A stretch of DNA of 64,000 nucleotides from contig NZ_KK853997.1 in NCBI RefSeq assembly GCF_000696185.1, positions 1,111,695-1,175,694 of the forward strand, in the 5' to 3' direction. The notes beneath the pieces were generated by a model. It saw nothing but the letters and a program-made list of their open reading frames with translations, was not told the DNA's origin and did not search any database. Origin of the DNA: Kitasatospora cheerisanensis KCTC 2395 (GTDB lineage: Bacteria > Actinomycetota > Actinomycetes > Streptomycetales > Streptomycetaceae). How positions within the stretch are numbered: position 1 is the first letter of the stretch; each line of letters starts with the position of its first letter. The translations under genes and the position numbers were made by a program. Below, one piece after another: positions 57,231-64,000 of this stretch.

Positions 57231-59563
57231 TCAGGCGGCGGCCAGCGAGAAGTAGTTCTCCTCCTCCTGGGCGAAGTGCAGTTGCAGGACGGAGTGCAGG
57301 CCGTACAGGCAGGCCCGCAGGTCCTCATGCTGTTCGGGGGCGAGGGCGCCGGTGGGTTCCGTGTGGGCGAGGTGGGTGGTGATTCGGCGGGCGAGGCGGT
57401 GGATCTCGGTGTGGGCGCGGCTCATGGTGGCGGTGGTCTCGGGCCGCCGAGGGCGTCGGCGAGGGCCGGGTAGAGCTCGCGCTCCTCGGCCTCCTCGTGC
57501 GGGAGCAGCCGGGTGGTGAGCAGGTGGTCGACGTGCCGGACGGCGTCGAGCGCGTCGGCGGAGTCCGCTTCGGTGAGCCGGTCCGCAGCTTCCCGGACGG
57601 CTTCCAGGACGTCGCGGAGGTCGTCGTGCTCGGCGGCGAAGCGGCGCACCAGTTGCTCGGTGCCGGCGTCGATCTCGGGGCCGGTGCCGCGGCCGGGGCG
57701 CAGCGCGCGCAGGGCGTTGAGGATGACGGCGACGTCGATGAGCTGCTGGAGCAGGGCGCCGGCGGCGGGCGGGAGCAGGCCGAGCGCGGCGAGCAGCATC
57801 GCGGCGAGGGAGAGCAGCATGCCGCCGAGCGCGGACTGGACGGCGATCCGGCGGGAGCGGGTGGCGATCTGGGCGGCGTCGGCGAGGCGGTCGACGCGGT
57901 CGGTGGTGAGGACGATGTCGGCGGCCTCGGAGGAGGCGCTGGCGCCGCGGGCGCCCATGGCGACGCCGACGTCGGCGGCGGCGAGGGCGGGTGCGTCGTT
58001 GACGCCGTCGCCGACCATGACGGTGACGGCGCGTTCGCGTTCGGCGCGGACGGCGGCGACCTTGTCGGCGGGCGTCTGGCGGGCGCGGACGTCGTCGAGG
58101 CCGACCACGGCGGCGATCTCGCGGGCGGGTTCGGGCCGGTCGCCGGTGAGCATGACGAGCCGGGTGACGCCGGCCTCGCGCAGGCGGCGGACGGTGCGCG
58201 GGGCGTCGTGCCGGACGGGGTCGCGGAGCAGGACGGCGCCGATCGGCCGGTCGTCGACGGTGACCCAGGCGATGGCGGCGCCGTCGAGGGCGGCCCGGTT
58301 GTCGGCGGCGCGGGCCCAGGCGGGCAGGTCGGTGGTGTCGTGGTGGCCGACGGTGGCCGTGCGGCCGTCGGCGAGTGTGGCGGCGGCGCCGTGGCCGGGC
58401 TGTTCGGTGACGTCGTGGACCGGGGGGAGCGTCAGTCTGCGTTCGGCGGCGGCCGCGGTGATGGCTTCGGCGAGGACGTGCGGGGAGTACTGGTCGACGG
58501 CGGCGGCGAGCGCGAGGACCTCGGTGGGGGTGCGGCCGGGGGCGGTGGCGATGTCGAAGGCGCGGGGGCGGCCGGAGGTGAGGGTGCCGGTCTTGTCGAG
58601 GGCGACGGTGCGGGCCCGGCCGAGGGTCTCCAGGGCGGCGCCGTCGCGGACCACGACGCCCTTGCGGGCGGCGCGGGAGATGCCGGACACGATGGCGACG
58701 GGTGCGGCGAGCAGCAGCGGGCAGGGGGTGGCGACGACCAGGACGGCGACGGCGCGGACGGCGTCGCCGGTGAGGATCCAGGCGAGGCCGGCGGCGCCGA
58801 GGGCGACCGGCAGGAACCAGGCGGCGTAGCGGTCGGCGAGGCGGATCACGGGGGCGCGTTCGGCGCCGGCCTGCTGGGTGAGGCGGACGATCTCGGCGTA
58901 GGTGCTGTGTTCCTCGGTGGCGGTGGCGCGCAGTTCGAAGGCGCTGCCGGCGTTGACGGCGCCGCTGCGGGCGGGGTCGCCGGGTTCGCGTTCGACGTGG
59001 ACGGATTCGCCGGTGAGCACGGATTCGTCGAGGACGGCGCGGCTGCCGGTGATCCGTCCGTCGACGGGGACGGTCTCGCCGGGGCCGACGACGAGGCGGT
59101 CGCCGATCCGGACGTCGGCGAGCGGGACGGTCTCGACGCCGTCGCCGGTGCGGCGGCGGGCGCTGCGGGGGGCGTGGCGGAGCAGGGCGCGCAGGTCGCG
59201 GGTGGCGCGGCTTTCGGCGGCGGCGTCCAGCCAGCGGCCGCTGGCGAGCATCAGGGCGATCAGGGCGCCGGCCAGGTACTCGCCGGTGGCGAGGGTGCCG
59301 GCCAGGGCGAGGACGGCGATCAGGTCGACGCCGGCCCGGCCGCGCCGCAGCGCCTGGACGACCCACATCAGGGCGGGCGGGATGGAGGCGGCGGTGGCGG
59401 CGATCCAGGCCTGGTCGGCGAAGCCGTGGGCGCCGGCCGCCCAGGCGAGGAGTCCGACGGCGGTGGCGGCGGCGACCACGCCGAGCAGCACGGGTTCGAT
59501 TCCGCCGCCGCTCAACAGCCGTCGGGCGCCGCCCTGTTCGCTGGGTGCGGTGTGCGGTGCCAT
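57231..59563 (-). CDS. P1B-5-type metal ATPase with C-terminal hemerythrin domain (frameshifted)
   Basis: About 777 residues. No N-terminal heavy-metal domain. P-type core: LTGESV actuator loop, transmembrane ATPCPLL (the TPC motif of subgroup P1B-5), phosphorylation site DKTGTLT, hinge GDGVNDAPALAAADVG. After the last helices comes a helical region with AEHDDL, HVDHLLTTRLLPHEEAEERE, AHTEIHRL and LHSVLQLHFAQEEE, His/Glu-rich as in diiron hemerythrins. Known P1B-5 pumps export Fe/Ni/Co. The frame changes near 57,435, one missing base, just before the last hemerythrin helices. A DosR-like box lies upstream. Confidence 0.88.
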
Positions 59564-59629
59564 GGGGGTCTCCTCCGCTCGCTCGGCGGCTCCTCCTTCC
59601 AGTGCACCTCTGCCGCGCCGGTCCGGCCA

Positions 59630-59643
59630 GGGCCGTCGGTCCC
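59630..59643 (-). promoter_or_regulatory. DosR/OsdR-like box upstream of the P1B-5 ATPase
   Basis: On the minus strand reads GGGACCGACGGCCC, differing from the box between the usp genes only in the three central bases. About 70-80 bp before the ATPase start. Confidence 0.45.
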
Positions 59644-59754
59644 GGGCGGTGGGGTCCCCCGGCCCGGGGGCGGGCGGGGTAGGTTCGGGGTGTTGGTGTT
59701 CCCGTCCGGTGTCCCGGGGTGTCCGGGGTCCGGCGCACAGAAGGCAGGTGGGGC

Positions 59755-60246
59755 ATGGAGTCGCTGTTCGAGCTTCCGATCCGGACGCTGGCGGGCGAGG
59801 AGTCGTCGCTGGCGGACTACCGGGGCAACGTGCTGCTGCTGGTGAACGTGGCGTCCAGGTGCGGCCTGACGCCGCAGTACTCGGGCCTGGAGCGGTTGCA
59901 GAAGGCGTACGGGGAGCGCGGGTTCACGGTGCTCGGGTTCCCGTGCAACCAGTTCGCGGGGCAGGAGCCGGGCTCGGCGGAGGAGATCCAGGAGTTCTGC
60001 TCGACCACGTACGGGGTGTCGTTCCCGCTGTTCGAGAAGGTGGACGTGAACGGGGCCGGCCGGCATCCGATCTACGCCCGGCTGACCGAGGTGGCGGACG
60101 CCGCGGGCGAGGCCGGGGACGTGCAGTGGAACTTCGAGAAGTTCCTGATCGGTGCGGACGGCGAGGTGGTCGGGCGGTTCCGGCCGCGGACCGAGCCGGA
60201 GTCGGCGGAGCTGGTGGGCGCGATCGAGGCGCAGCTGCGCGGCTGA
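59755..60246 (+). CDS. Glutathione-peroxidase-family thiol peroxidase
   Basis: 163 residues. NVASRCGLTPQY holds the peroxidatic Cys; GFPCNQFAGQEPG and WNFEKFLI supply the Gln and Trp/Asn of the catalytic tetrad. Actinomycetes lack glutathione, so it probably uses thioredoxin or mycothiol. ATG 59755. Divergent from the P1B-5 ATPase, so it shares its upstream region. Confidence 0.92.
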   Translation: MESLFELPIRTLAGEESSLADYRGNVLLLVNVASRCGLTPQYSGLERLQKAYGERGFTVLGFPCNQFAGQEPGSAEEIQEFCSTTYGVSFPLFEKVDVNGAGRHPIYARLTEVADAAGEAGDVQWNFEKFLIGADGEVVGRFRPRTEPESAELVGAIEAQLRG

Positions 60247-60301
60247 CGGGACGGAGGGGCCCGGGTTGTCCGGTGGCCGCCGCGGGGCGGCCGAAACTGT
60301 A

Positions 60302-60312
60302 CAGGTAACCTG
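60302..60312. promoter_or_regulatory. Operator candidate CAGGT-A-ACCTG
   Basis: 11-bp perfect inverted repeat 63 nt upstream of the isochorismatase-like GTG, in locally AT-rich DNA (ACTGTACAGGTAACCTG). Fits a dimeric repressor site; the regulator is unknown. Confidence 0.4.
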
Positions 60313-60374
60313 CGCAGTGGAACTGGACAGTCCGGGCCCCTCCGGCTGCCCCCGTCACGACGAAAGGCACTTCC

Positions 60375-60953
60375 GTGTCCGTCACCGCGCTCGACCCGGC
60401 CACCGCCCTGGTGGTCGTCGACCTCCAGCAGGGCATCCTCGCCGCCCCCGGCGACCCGTACCCCACGAGCGAGGTGCTGGCGCGCAACGTCCGCCTCGCC
60501 GCGGCGTTCCGCGCCGCCGGGCTGCCGGTGGTGCTGGTGCGGGTGTCCTTCGCGCCCGACGGCGCCGACCTGGTGCCCGGCCGCACCGAGCTGGCCCGGC
60601 CCCGCGCGACCCCGCCGGAGGGCTGGGACACGCTGGCCGCCGAGCTGCACGACCCGTCCGACACCGTGGTGACCAAGCACAACTGGGGCGCCTTCCACGG
60701 CACCGACCTGGACGTGCAGCTGCGCCGCCGCGGCGTGACGCAGCTCGTGCTGACCGGCGTCGCCACCAGCATCGGCGTGGAGTCCACCGCCCGGGCCGCG
60801 TTCGAGCACGGCTACCACGTGACGCTGGCGGTCGACGCGATGACCGACATGGACGCGCAGGCGCACCGCAACAGCGTGGAGCGGATCTTCCCGCGCCTCG
60901 GCGAGACCGGCACCACCGAGGAGATCCTCGACCTGCTGGACAAGTCCCGCTGA
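60375..60953 (+). CDS. Isochorismatase-like hydrolase, catalytic Cys replaced by Gly
   Basis: 192 residues from GTG 60375. Fold signatures VVVDLQQG (catalytic Asp), VTKHNWGAFHGTDLD (catalytic Lys) and VLTGVATSIGVESTARAAFEHGY. At the cysteine position of the Asp-Lys-Cys triad this protein has Gly (SIGVES). Such variants occur in the family and may act as non-nucleophilic isochorismatases or be inactive. Likely cytoplasmic, monocistronic. Confidence 0.85.
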   Translation: MSVTALDPATALVVVDLQQGILAAPGDPYPTSEVLARNVRLAAAFRAAGLPVVLVRVSFAPDGADLVPGRTELARPRATPPEGWDTLAAELHDPSDTVVTKHNWGAFHGTDLDVQLRRRGVTQLVLTGVATSIGVESTARAAFEHGYHVTLAVDAMTDMDAQAHRNSVERIFPRLGETGTTEEILDLLDKSR

Positions 60954-60989
60954 CCCGCCGGGGCGTGCCGGAACCCGCCGGAACCCGCC

Positions 60990-61014
60990 GGAACCCGCCG
61001 GGCGGGCGGGTTCC
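60990..61014. terminator. Hairpin between convergent genes
   Basis: 10-bp stem (60990-60999 with 61005-61014) made from the last of three tandem GGAACCCGCC units (60970-60999) and its complement. Sits between the isochorismatase-like gene and the convergent gene ending at 61024, so it could stop transcription both ways. Confidence 0.6.
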
Positions 61015-61023
61015 GCTCCCGGC

Positions 61024-61275
61024 TCAGGCCTCGCCGGGGTGCCAGCTGGGCCACTGCCAGGGGCGGTCGTCCCAGTGCACCCGGACCGGGTCGTGCGGGT
61101 CGAGGTCGGGGAAGTGCCGTCTCACCTCCGGTTCGAACTCCTCGGGGGCGAGCGGCATCCAGCCGCTGTCCTTGAAGTGGACGAGGCGGTAGCGGCTGTC
61201 GGTGCGGAACTCCGCGATCCGCACCAGGGGTTCGTCGGCCGCACCGCCGGTGCCGGTGTTGCTGCTGGAAGTCAT
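61024..61275 (-). CDS. Small hypothetical protein
   Basis: 83 residues from ATG 61275. Trp-rich end (VHWDDRPWQWPSWHPGEA), central YRLVHFKDSGWMPL. No signal or membrane segment. Family not recognised; codon use normal, so probably real. Confidence 0.55.
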   Translation of the reverse strand: MTSSSNTGTGGAADEPLVRIAEFRTDSRYRLVHFKDSGWMPLAPEEFEPEVRRHFPDLDPHDPVRVHWDDRPWQWPSWHPGEA

Positions 61276-61387
61276 GCGGCCAGCTTCGGACCCGCTCCCC
61301 CGCCGTGCACGGCGCACCGCCGGTGCCGGCGCAGATGTCACCGTTCGGCGGCGGGCGCACCGGGCGCGTCACGGATGGGTAGCGGTC

Positions 61388-61426
61388 CGGTACGGGACCT
61401 GGTGCCACCTGCCCGGTCCCGTACCG
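61388..61426. promoter_or_regulatory. 12-bp inverted repeat upstream of the DUF1232 gene
   Basis: Perfect arms CGGTACGGGACC (61388-61399) and GGTCCCGTACCG (61415-61426) separated by 15 nt, ending 32 nt before the GTG. Either an operator with two half-sites about 2.5 helical turns apart or an mRNA hairpin. Confidence 0.5.
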
Positions 61427-61458
61427 TGGAAGCACGTCGAAGGTTCCGGGAGGACCGC

Positions 61459-61869
61459 GTGGGCAAGGGCAGGGCGTCGAAGGGCACGGCGGCGGCGCGG
61501 ATGCGCGGGCTGGACGGCCTGGCGGTGTCGCGTTCCGCATGGGGCCTGTACCGGGAGACCCGGCGGCCGGGCGCGCCCGGGCTGGCGGCCCGGGTGTGGG
61601 CGCTGCCGCGCCTGTGCCGGGACGTGCTGCTGCGCCGCTACCCCGGGGTGGGCCCGGGCAAGCTGCTGGTGTTCGCGTTCGCGGTCGCGGTGTACCTGGT
61701 CAGCCCGATCGACGCGATCCCGGACTTCATCCCGGTGCTCGGCTGGAGCGACGACACCGGCCTGCTGCTGTGGTTCCTGATGGGCCTGACCCGGGAGTCC
61801 GGCCGGTACGTCGAGTGGGCCCGCCGGGGCGAGGGCGGCGCGATCGGCGAGCTGCCGGCCGACGGCTGA
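61459..61869 (+). CDS. DUF1232 (YkvA-like) membrane protein
   Basis: 136 residues from GTG 61459 with GGGAGG upstream. Two hydrophobic segments around the signature VYLVSPIDAIPDFIPVLGWSDD, diagnostic of DUF1232. Basic N-terminus. Function of the family is unknown. The gene is preceded by a strong inverted repeat. Confidence 0.85.
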   Translation: MGKGRASKGTAAARMRGLDGLAVSRSAWGLYRETRRPGAPGLAARVWALPRLCRDVLLRRYPGVGPGKLLVFAFAVAVYLVSPIDAIPDFIPVLGWSDDTGLLLWFLMGLTRESGRYVEWARRGEGGAIGELPADG

Positions 61870-61938
61870 CGCCACCGCGCTCGCCGCCGACCCGGGCCGT
61901 CCCCAGACGGCCGACGGCCGGTGCCACCGCCCTTGCGG

Positions 61939-62505
61939 TTACAGCGACTTGAGCAGCTTCTCGAAGCGCAGGTCGGGGCGGAGCGGGATGCCGAAGCGCT
62001 CGTCGCCGTACGGGAAGGGCTCGTACACGCCGGTGCGGGCGTAGCCGCGGCGCTCGTACCAGGCGATCAGGTCGGCGCGCTGCTCGATGACGGTCATCTC
62101 CATCGCCGTCACGCCCCAGGCGTCCCGGGCCCACTCCTCGGCGCGGGCCAGCACCCGGCGGCCGAGGCCGCCGCCCTGGGCGGTCGGGGAGACCGAGAAC
62201 ATGCCGAAGTAGCCGGTGGCGCCGCGCCGTTCGACGTGGCAGCAGGCCAGCAGCCGGCCGTCCTGCTCGGCCAGCAGGACCACCGACTCGGCGCGGCCCA
62301 GCAGTTCGGCCACGGCGGCCTCGTCGGTGCGCTGCCCGTCCAGCAGGTCGGCCTCGGTGGTCCATCCGGCCCGGCTGGCCTCGCCCCGGTACGCCGACTC
62401 CACCAGCGCGACCACGGCCGCCACGTCCCGCGCCCCGGCCGGGCGGAAGGTCGGCACGGGGGCGGCCGGGTCGGCGGTGCGGGCGGCGGTCGGCTCGGCG
62501 GTCAT
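61939..62505 (-). CDS. GNAT-family N-acetyltransferase
   Basis: 188 residues from ATG 62505. Acetyl-CoA loop SPTAQGGGLGRRVLARAEEWA (Q-x-x-G-x-G), then WYERRGYARTG. Similar to PanZ/phosphinothricin-type GNAT enzymes. Substrate unknown. Confidence 0.85.
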   Translation of the reverse strand: MTAEPTAARTADPAAPVPTFRPAGARDVAAVVALVESAYRGEASRAGWTTEADLLDGQRTDEAAVAELLGRAESVVLLAEQDGRLLACCHVERRGATGYFGMFSVSPTAQGGGLGRRVLARAEEWARDAWGVTAMEMTVIEQRADLIAWYERRGYARTGVYEPFPYGDERFGIPLRPDLRFEKLLKSL

Positions 62506-62769
62506 CGGGTGCGCTCCTTCGGGCCGGTCGGCCGCGGCGGTTCGGGTGCTCGAACGGCCATCGTGCCACAACGGCCCTGGCGCGCCCGAACGTCGGGGCG
62601 CCGGCCGGGCCGGTACGCGCGTCCACCGGGAGCTCGTCCGATGGGGGGTCCTGTTCCGCGAACTCCGCCTGCCGGGGCGGGGTTTCGATCCCCGGGTCAC
62701 CGGCAATGTCCCGGCTGAGGCGCGCCGGGCTGCTGTCCGTGCGGCGTTCGCAGGCGACCAAGGAGGGGC

Positions 62770-63570
62770 ATGCCCGGATTCTTCGGCCGGCGCCGGGAGA
62801 GGGCCGTCAATCGGGCCCCCGGGATCCGCGTGGAGGCCGACGCGGACGGCACGGGTCTCGCGGTCGGTCGCGACCTGGGGATTCACGCGGCCGGCGGGAG
62901 CGTCGCCGTCGGTGGCGACATCCGCGGGGACATCATCGTCAACCACGCCCCGCACCACGAGACGGCGGCGGCCGTCCGATCGAGTCTCGCCGTCGAGCGC
63001 CAGCGGCTTCGCATGTCCGCCTACCGGCAGGCGCTCCGGCACAACGAGATCATGTTCCTGCTGAGCGTGGTGGCCATGGCGAGCGGTGCGGGCGTGGTGC
63101 TCACCGGGGCCGTCCTCACCGTTCTGCGCGCGAGCAACGGGGAGGCCGTCTCGGTGCCGCTGGTCACCAGCCTCGCGGGCGCGCTGATCACCACCGTCGG
63201 CGGAGCGCTGGCCGTCCACACCAACCGGAGTCGCCGGCACCTCGCGGAGCAGGACGACCGGCTCGACGCCCAGATCGAGCGGGACCACGTGATCGAGAAG
63301 CTGCGGGGCTGGATCGACCGGGTCGCGGATCCGCAGACGCGGGACCGGCTCAATGCGGCGGCCGCGATGCGCGAGATGGGCCTGGAGCCCGATTCGGCGG
63401 TGGTGACCGACCGGGTGCTGCCCGAGCCGGGCACGGCCCTGCCGGTCCTGGAGGCCGGCGGGCGCCTCCCGGAGCCCGCGTCACCGGACGGGCAGGCGGG
63501 CGCCGATCCGCTCCTGCGCCCCGGGGACGGTCAGGGGGCGGGGACGGGCCGCTCGGGCGGGCCCGGGTAG
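62770..63570 (+). CDS. Membrane protein resembling TRADD-N-associated membrane domain
   Basis: 266 residues from ATG 62770 with AAGGAGGGG. N-terminal Gly-rich beta segment (VGRDLGIHAAGGSVAVGGDIRGDIIVN) at about 32-58, two membrane helices at about 94-118 and 128-150, then a charged helix (LAEQDDRLDAQIERDHVIEKLRGWIDRVADPQTRDRLNAAAAMREMGL) and a Gly/Pro tail. The helical part resembles the membrane domain found beside TRADD-N in bacterial conflict proteins; this assignment is tentative. Its 3' end overlaps the convergent phosphoesterase gene by 40 bp. Confidence 0.6.
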   Translation: MPGFFGRRRERAVNRAPGIRVEADADGTGLAVGRDLGIHAAGGSVAVGGDIRGDIIVNHAPHHETAAAVRSSLAVERQRLRMSAYRQALRHNEIMFLLSVVAMASGAGVVLTGAVLTVLRASNGEAVSVPLVTSLAGALITTVGGALAVHTNRSRRHLAEQDDRLDAQIERDHVIEKLRGWIDRVADPQTRDRLNAAAAMREMGLEPDSAVVTDRVLPEPGTALPVLEAGGRLPEPASPDGQAGADPLLRPGDGQGAGTGRSGGPG

Positions 63571-64000
63571 GGGAAGATCTGGCGGAGCAGTCCGCGCGGG
63601 TGGCCGCGGCGGCGCCACTCGCGGGGATAGCCGAGCGAGACCTCTTCGAACCGGACGCCCTCGTACCAGGTGGTGCGCGGGATGTGCAGGTGTCCGTAGA
63701 CGACGGCGGCGACGTTGAAGCGGCGGTGCCAGTCGGCGGTGAGTTCGGTGCCGCACCACTGGGCGAAGTCGGGGTAGTGCAGGACGTCGGTGGGGCGGCG
63801 GTCCAGCGGCCAGTGGCCGACCAGCACCAGCGGCAGTTCCGGATCGTGCGCGGAAAGCGCTTTCTCGGTGGCCGCGACGCGCTCCCGGCACCAGTCCTCG
63901 ACGCCCGCGTACGGGCCGAGGTCGATCCGGAACTCGTCGGTGCAGATCACCCCGTTGTCGCGGGCCCGGGCCAGCGACTCGGCCTTGGTGTGCACGCCCG
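63531..64000 (-). CDS. Metallophosphoesterase, 5' end beyond the window
   Basis: C-terminal about 156 residues of a calcineurin-like phosphoesterase: VLVGHWPLD and VVYGHLHIPRTTWYEGVRFEEVSLGYPREW carry the GHxP/GHxH metal-binding histidines. The N-terminal GDxHG and GNHD blocks lie outside the window. The frame is open to position 64000, so no start is assigned. Convergent and overlapping with the membrane protein gene. Confidence 0.85.
   Translation of the reverse strand, partial: GVHTKAESLARARDNGVICTDEFRIDLGPYAGVEDWCRERVAATEKALSAHDPELPLVLVGHWPLDRRPTDVLHYPDFAQWCGTELTADWHRRFNVAAVVYGHLHIPRTTWYEGVRFEEVSLGYPREWRRRGHPRGLLRQIFPYPGPPERPVPAP
63853..63864. promoter_or_regulatory. LacI-type palindrome GAAAGCGCTTTC inside the phosphoesterase gene
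   Basis: Perfect 12-bp palindrome, coding Lys-Ala-Leu-Ser with AAA and CTT codons as in the GH3 gene. Fourth member of the series; role here doubtful. Confidence 0.25.

Noticed and set aside
62676..62700. tRNA-like T-arm (GGGGTTTCGATCCCC) upstream of the GNAT gene
   Set aside because: The loop has one T too many for TTCRANY and I could not find matching anticodon or acceptor stems around it.
1..64000. CRISPR arrays, insertion sequences or prophage
   Set aside because: No regularly spaced repeats, transposase, integrase or phage structural genes were seen.

Overview
The window is chromosomal DNA of a very GC-rich actinomycete, most likely a Streptomycetaceae member (Streptomyces or Kitasatospora). 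The basis is the frequent GTG starts, the WhiJ-like XRE regulator paired with a DUF397 protein, two DUF574-type SAM methyltransferases, a snapalysin/LysR pair, and LacI-controlled sugar ABC operons. I saw no rRNA, tRNA, CRISPR array, transposase or phage gene.

Layout. 0-5 kb: three co-oriented secreted proteins, two of them PstS-like phosphate-binding folds. 5-9.3 kb: a DUF1508 protein, two tandem serine hydrolases and a GNAT enzyme. 9.4-11 kb: an orphan response regulator with a coupled leader ORF, and an unknown protein. 11-17 kb and 19.7-23.9 kb: a xylan-sugar module. It has a LacI regulator, a binding protein with two permeases, a GH3 glycosidase (bxl-like), then a ROK regulator, xylulokinase and xylose isomerase. 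Together these would import xylo-oligosaccharides, hydrolyse them and feed xylose into the pentose phosphate pathway. 24.4-30.3 kb: a tyrosine phosphatase, an MMPL transporter and a compact class IV lanthipeptide locus (a 53-aa precursor directly followed by a LanL synthetase). 30.3-37.1 kb: small regulators, a PQQ-propeller protein, methyltransferases and a WhiJ/DUF397 pair. 37.3-42.7 kb: one giant sacsin-type ATPase/DUF3883 gene, heavily frameshifted. 42.8-47.7 kb: a SoxR-like gene with an in-frame stop, a second MMPL transporter and a two-component pair. 47.7-59.6 kb: a stress and hypoxia-like island with three universal stress proteins, a zinc alcohol dehydrogenase, an FMN reductase-like protein and a P1B-5 ATPase with a hemerythrin tail. 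DosR/OsdR-like boxes lie at three of its promoters, and snapalysin with its LysR regulator plus PP2C and MASE1 proteins are interspersed. 59.7-64 kb: glutathione peroxidase, an isochorismatase-like protein, DUF1232, GNAT, a TRADD-associated-membrane-like protein and a truncated metallophosphoesterase.

Quality caveat. At least ten otherwise intact genes are split by single-base frameshifts, nearly all of the sign expected for one missing base, usually next to a run of G or C. This looks like consensus error from an indel-prone platform rather than decay. I therefore annotate these as whole genes with a frameshift noted.

Most interesting: the lanA-lanL pair (three-cysteine cyclase site, fresh 129-bp internal duplication), the DosR-like boxes over the stress island, the LacI-type GAAAGCGCTTTC palindromes, the SoxR nonsense codon and the giant ATPase/DUF3883 gene.
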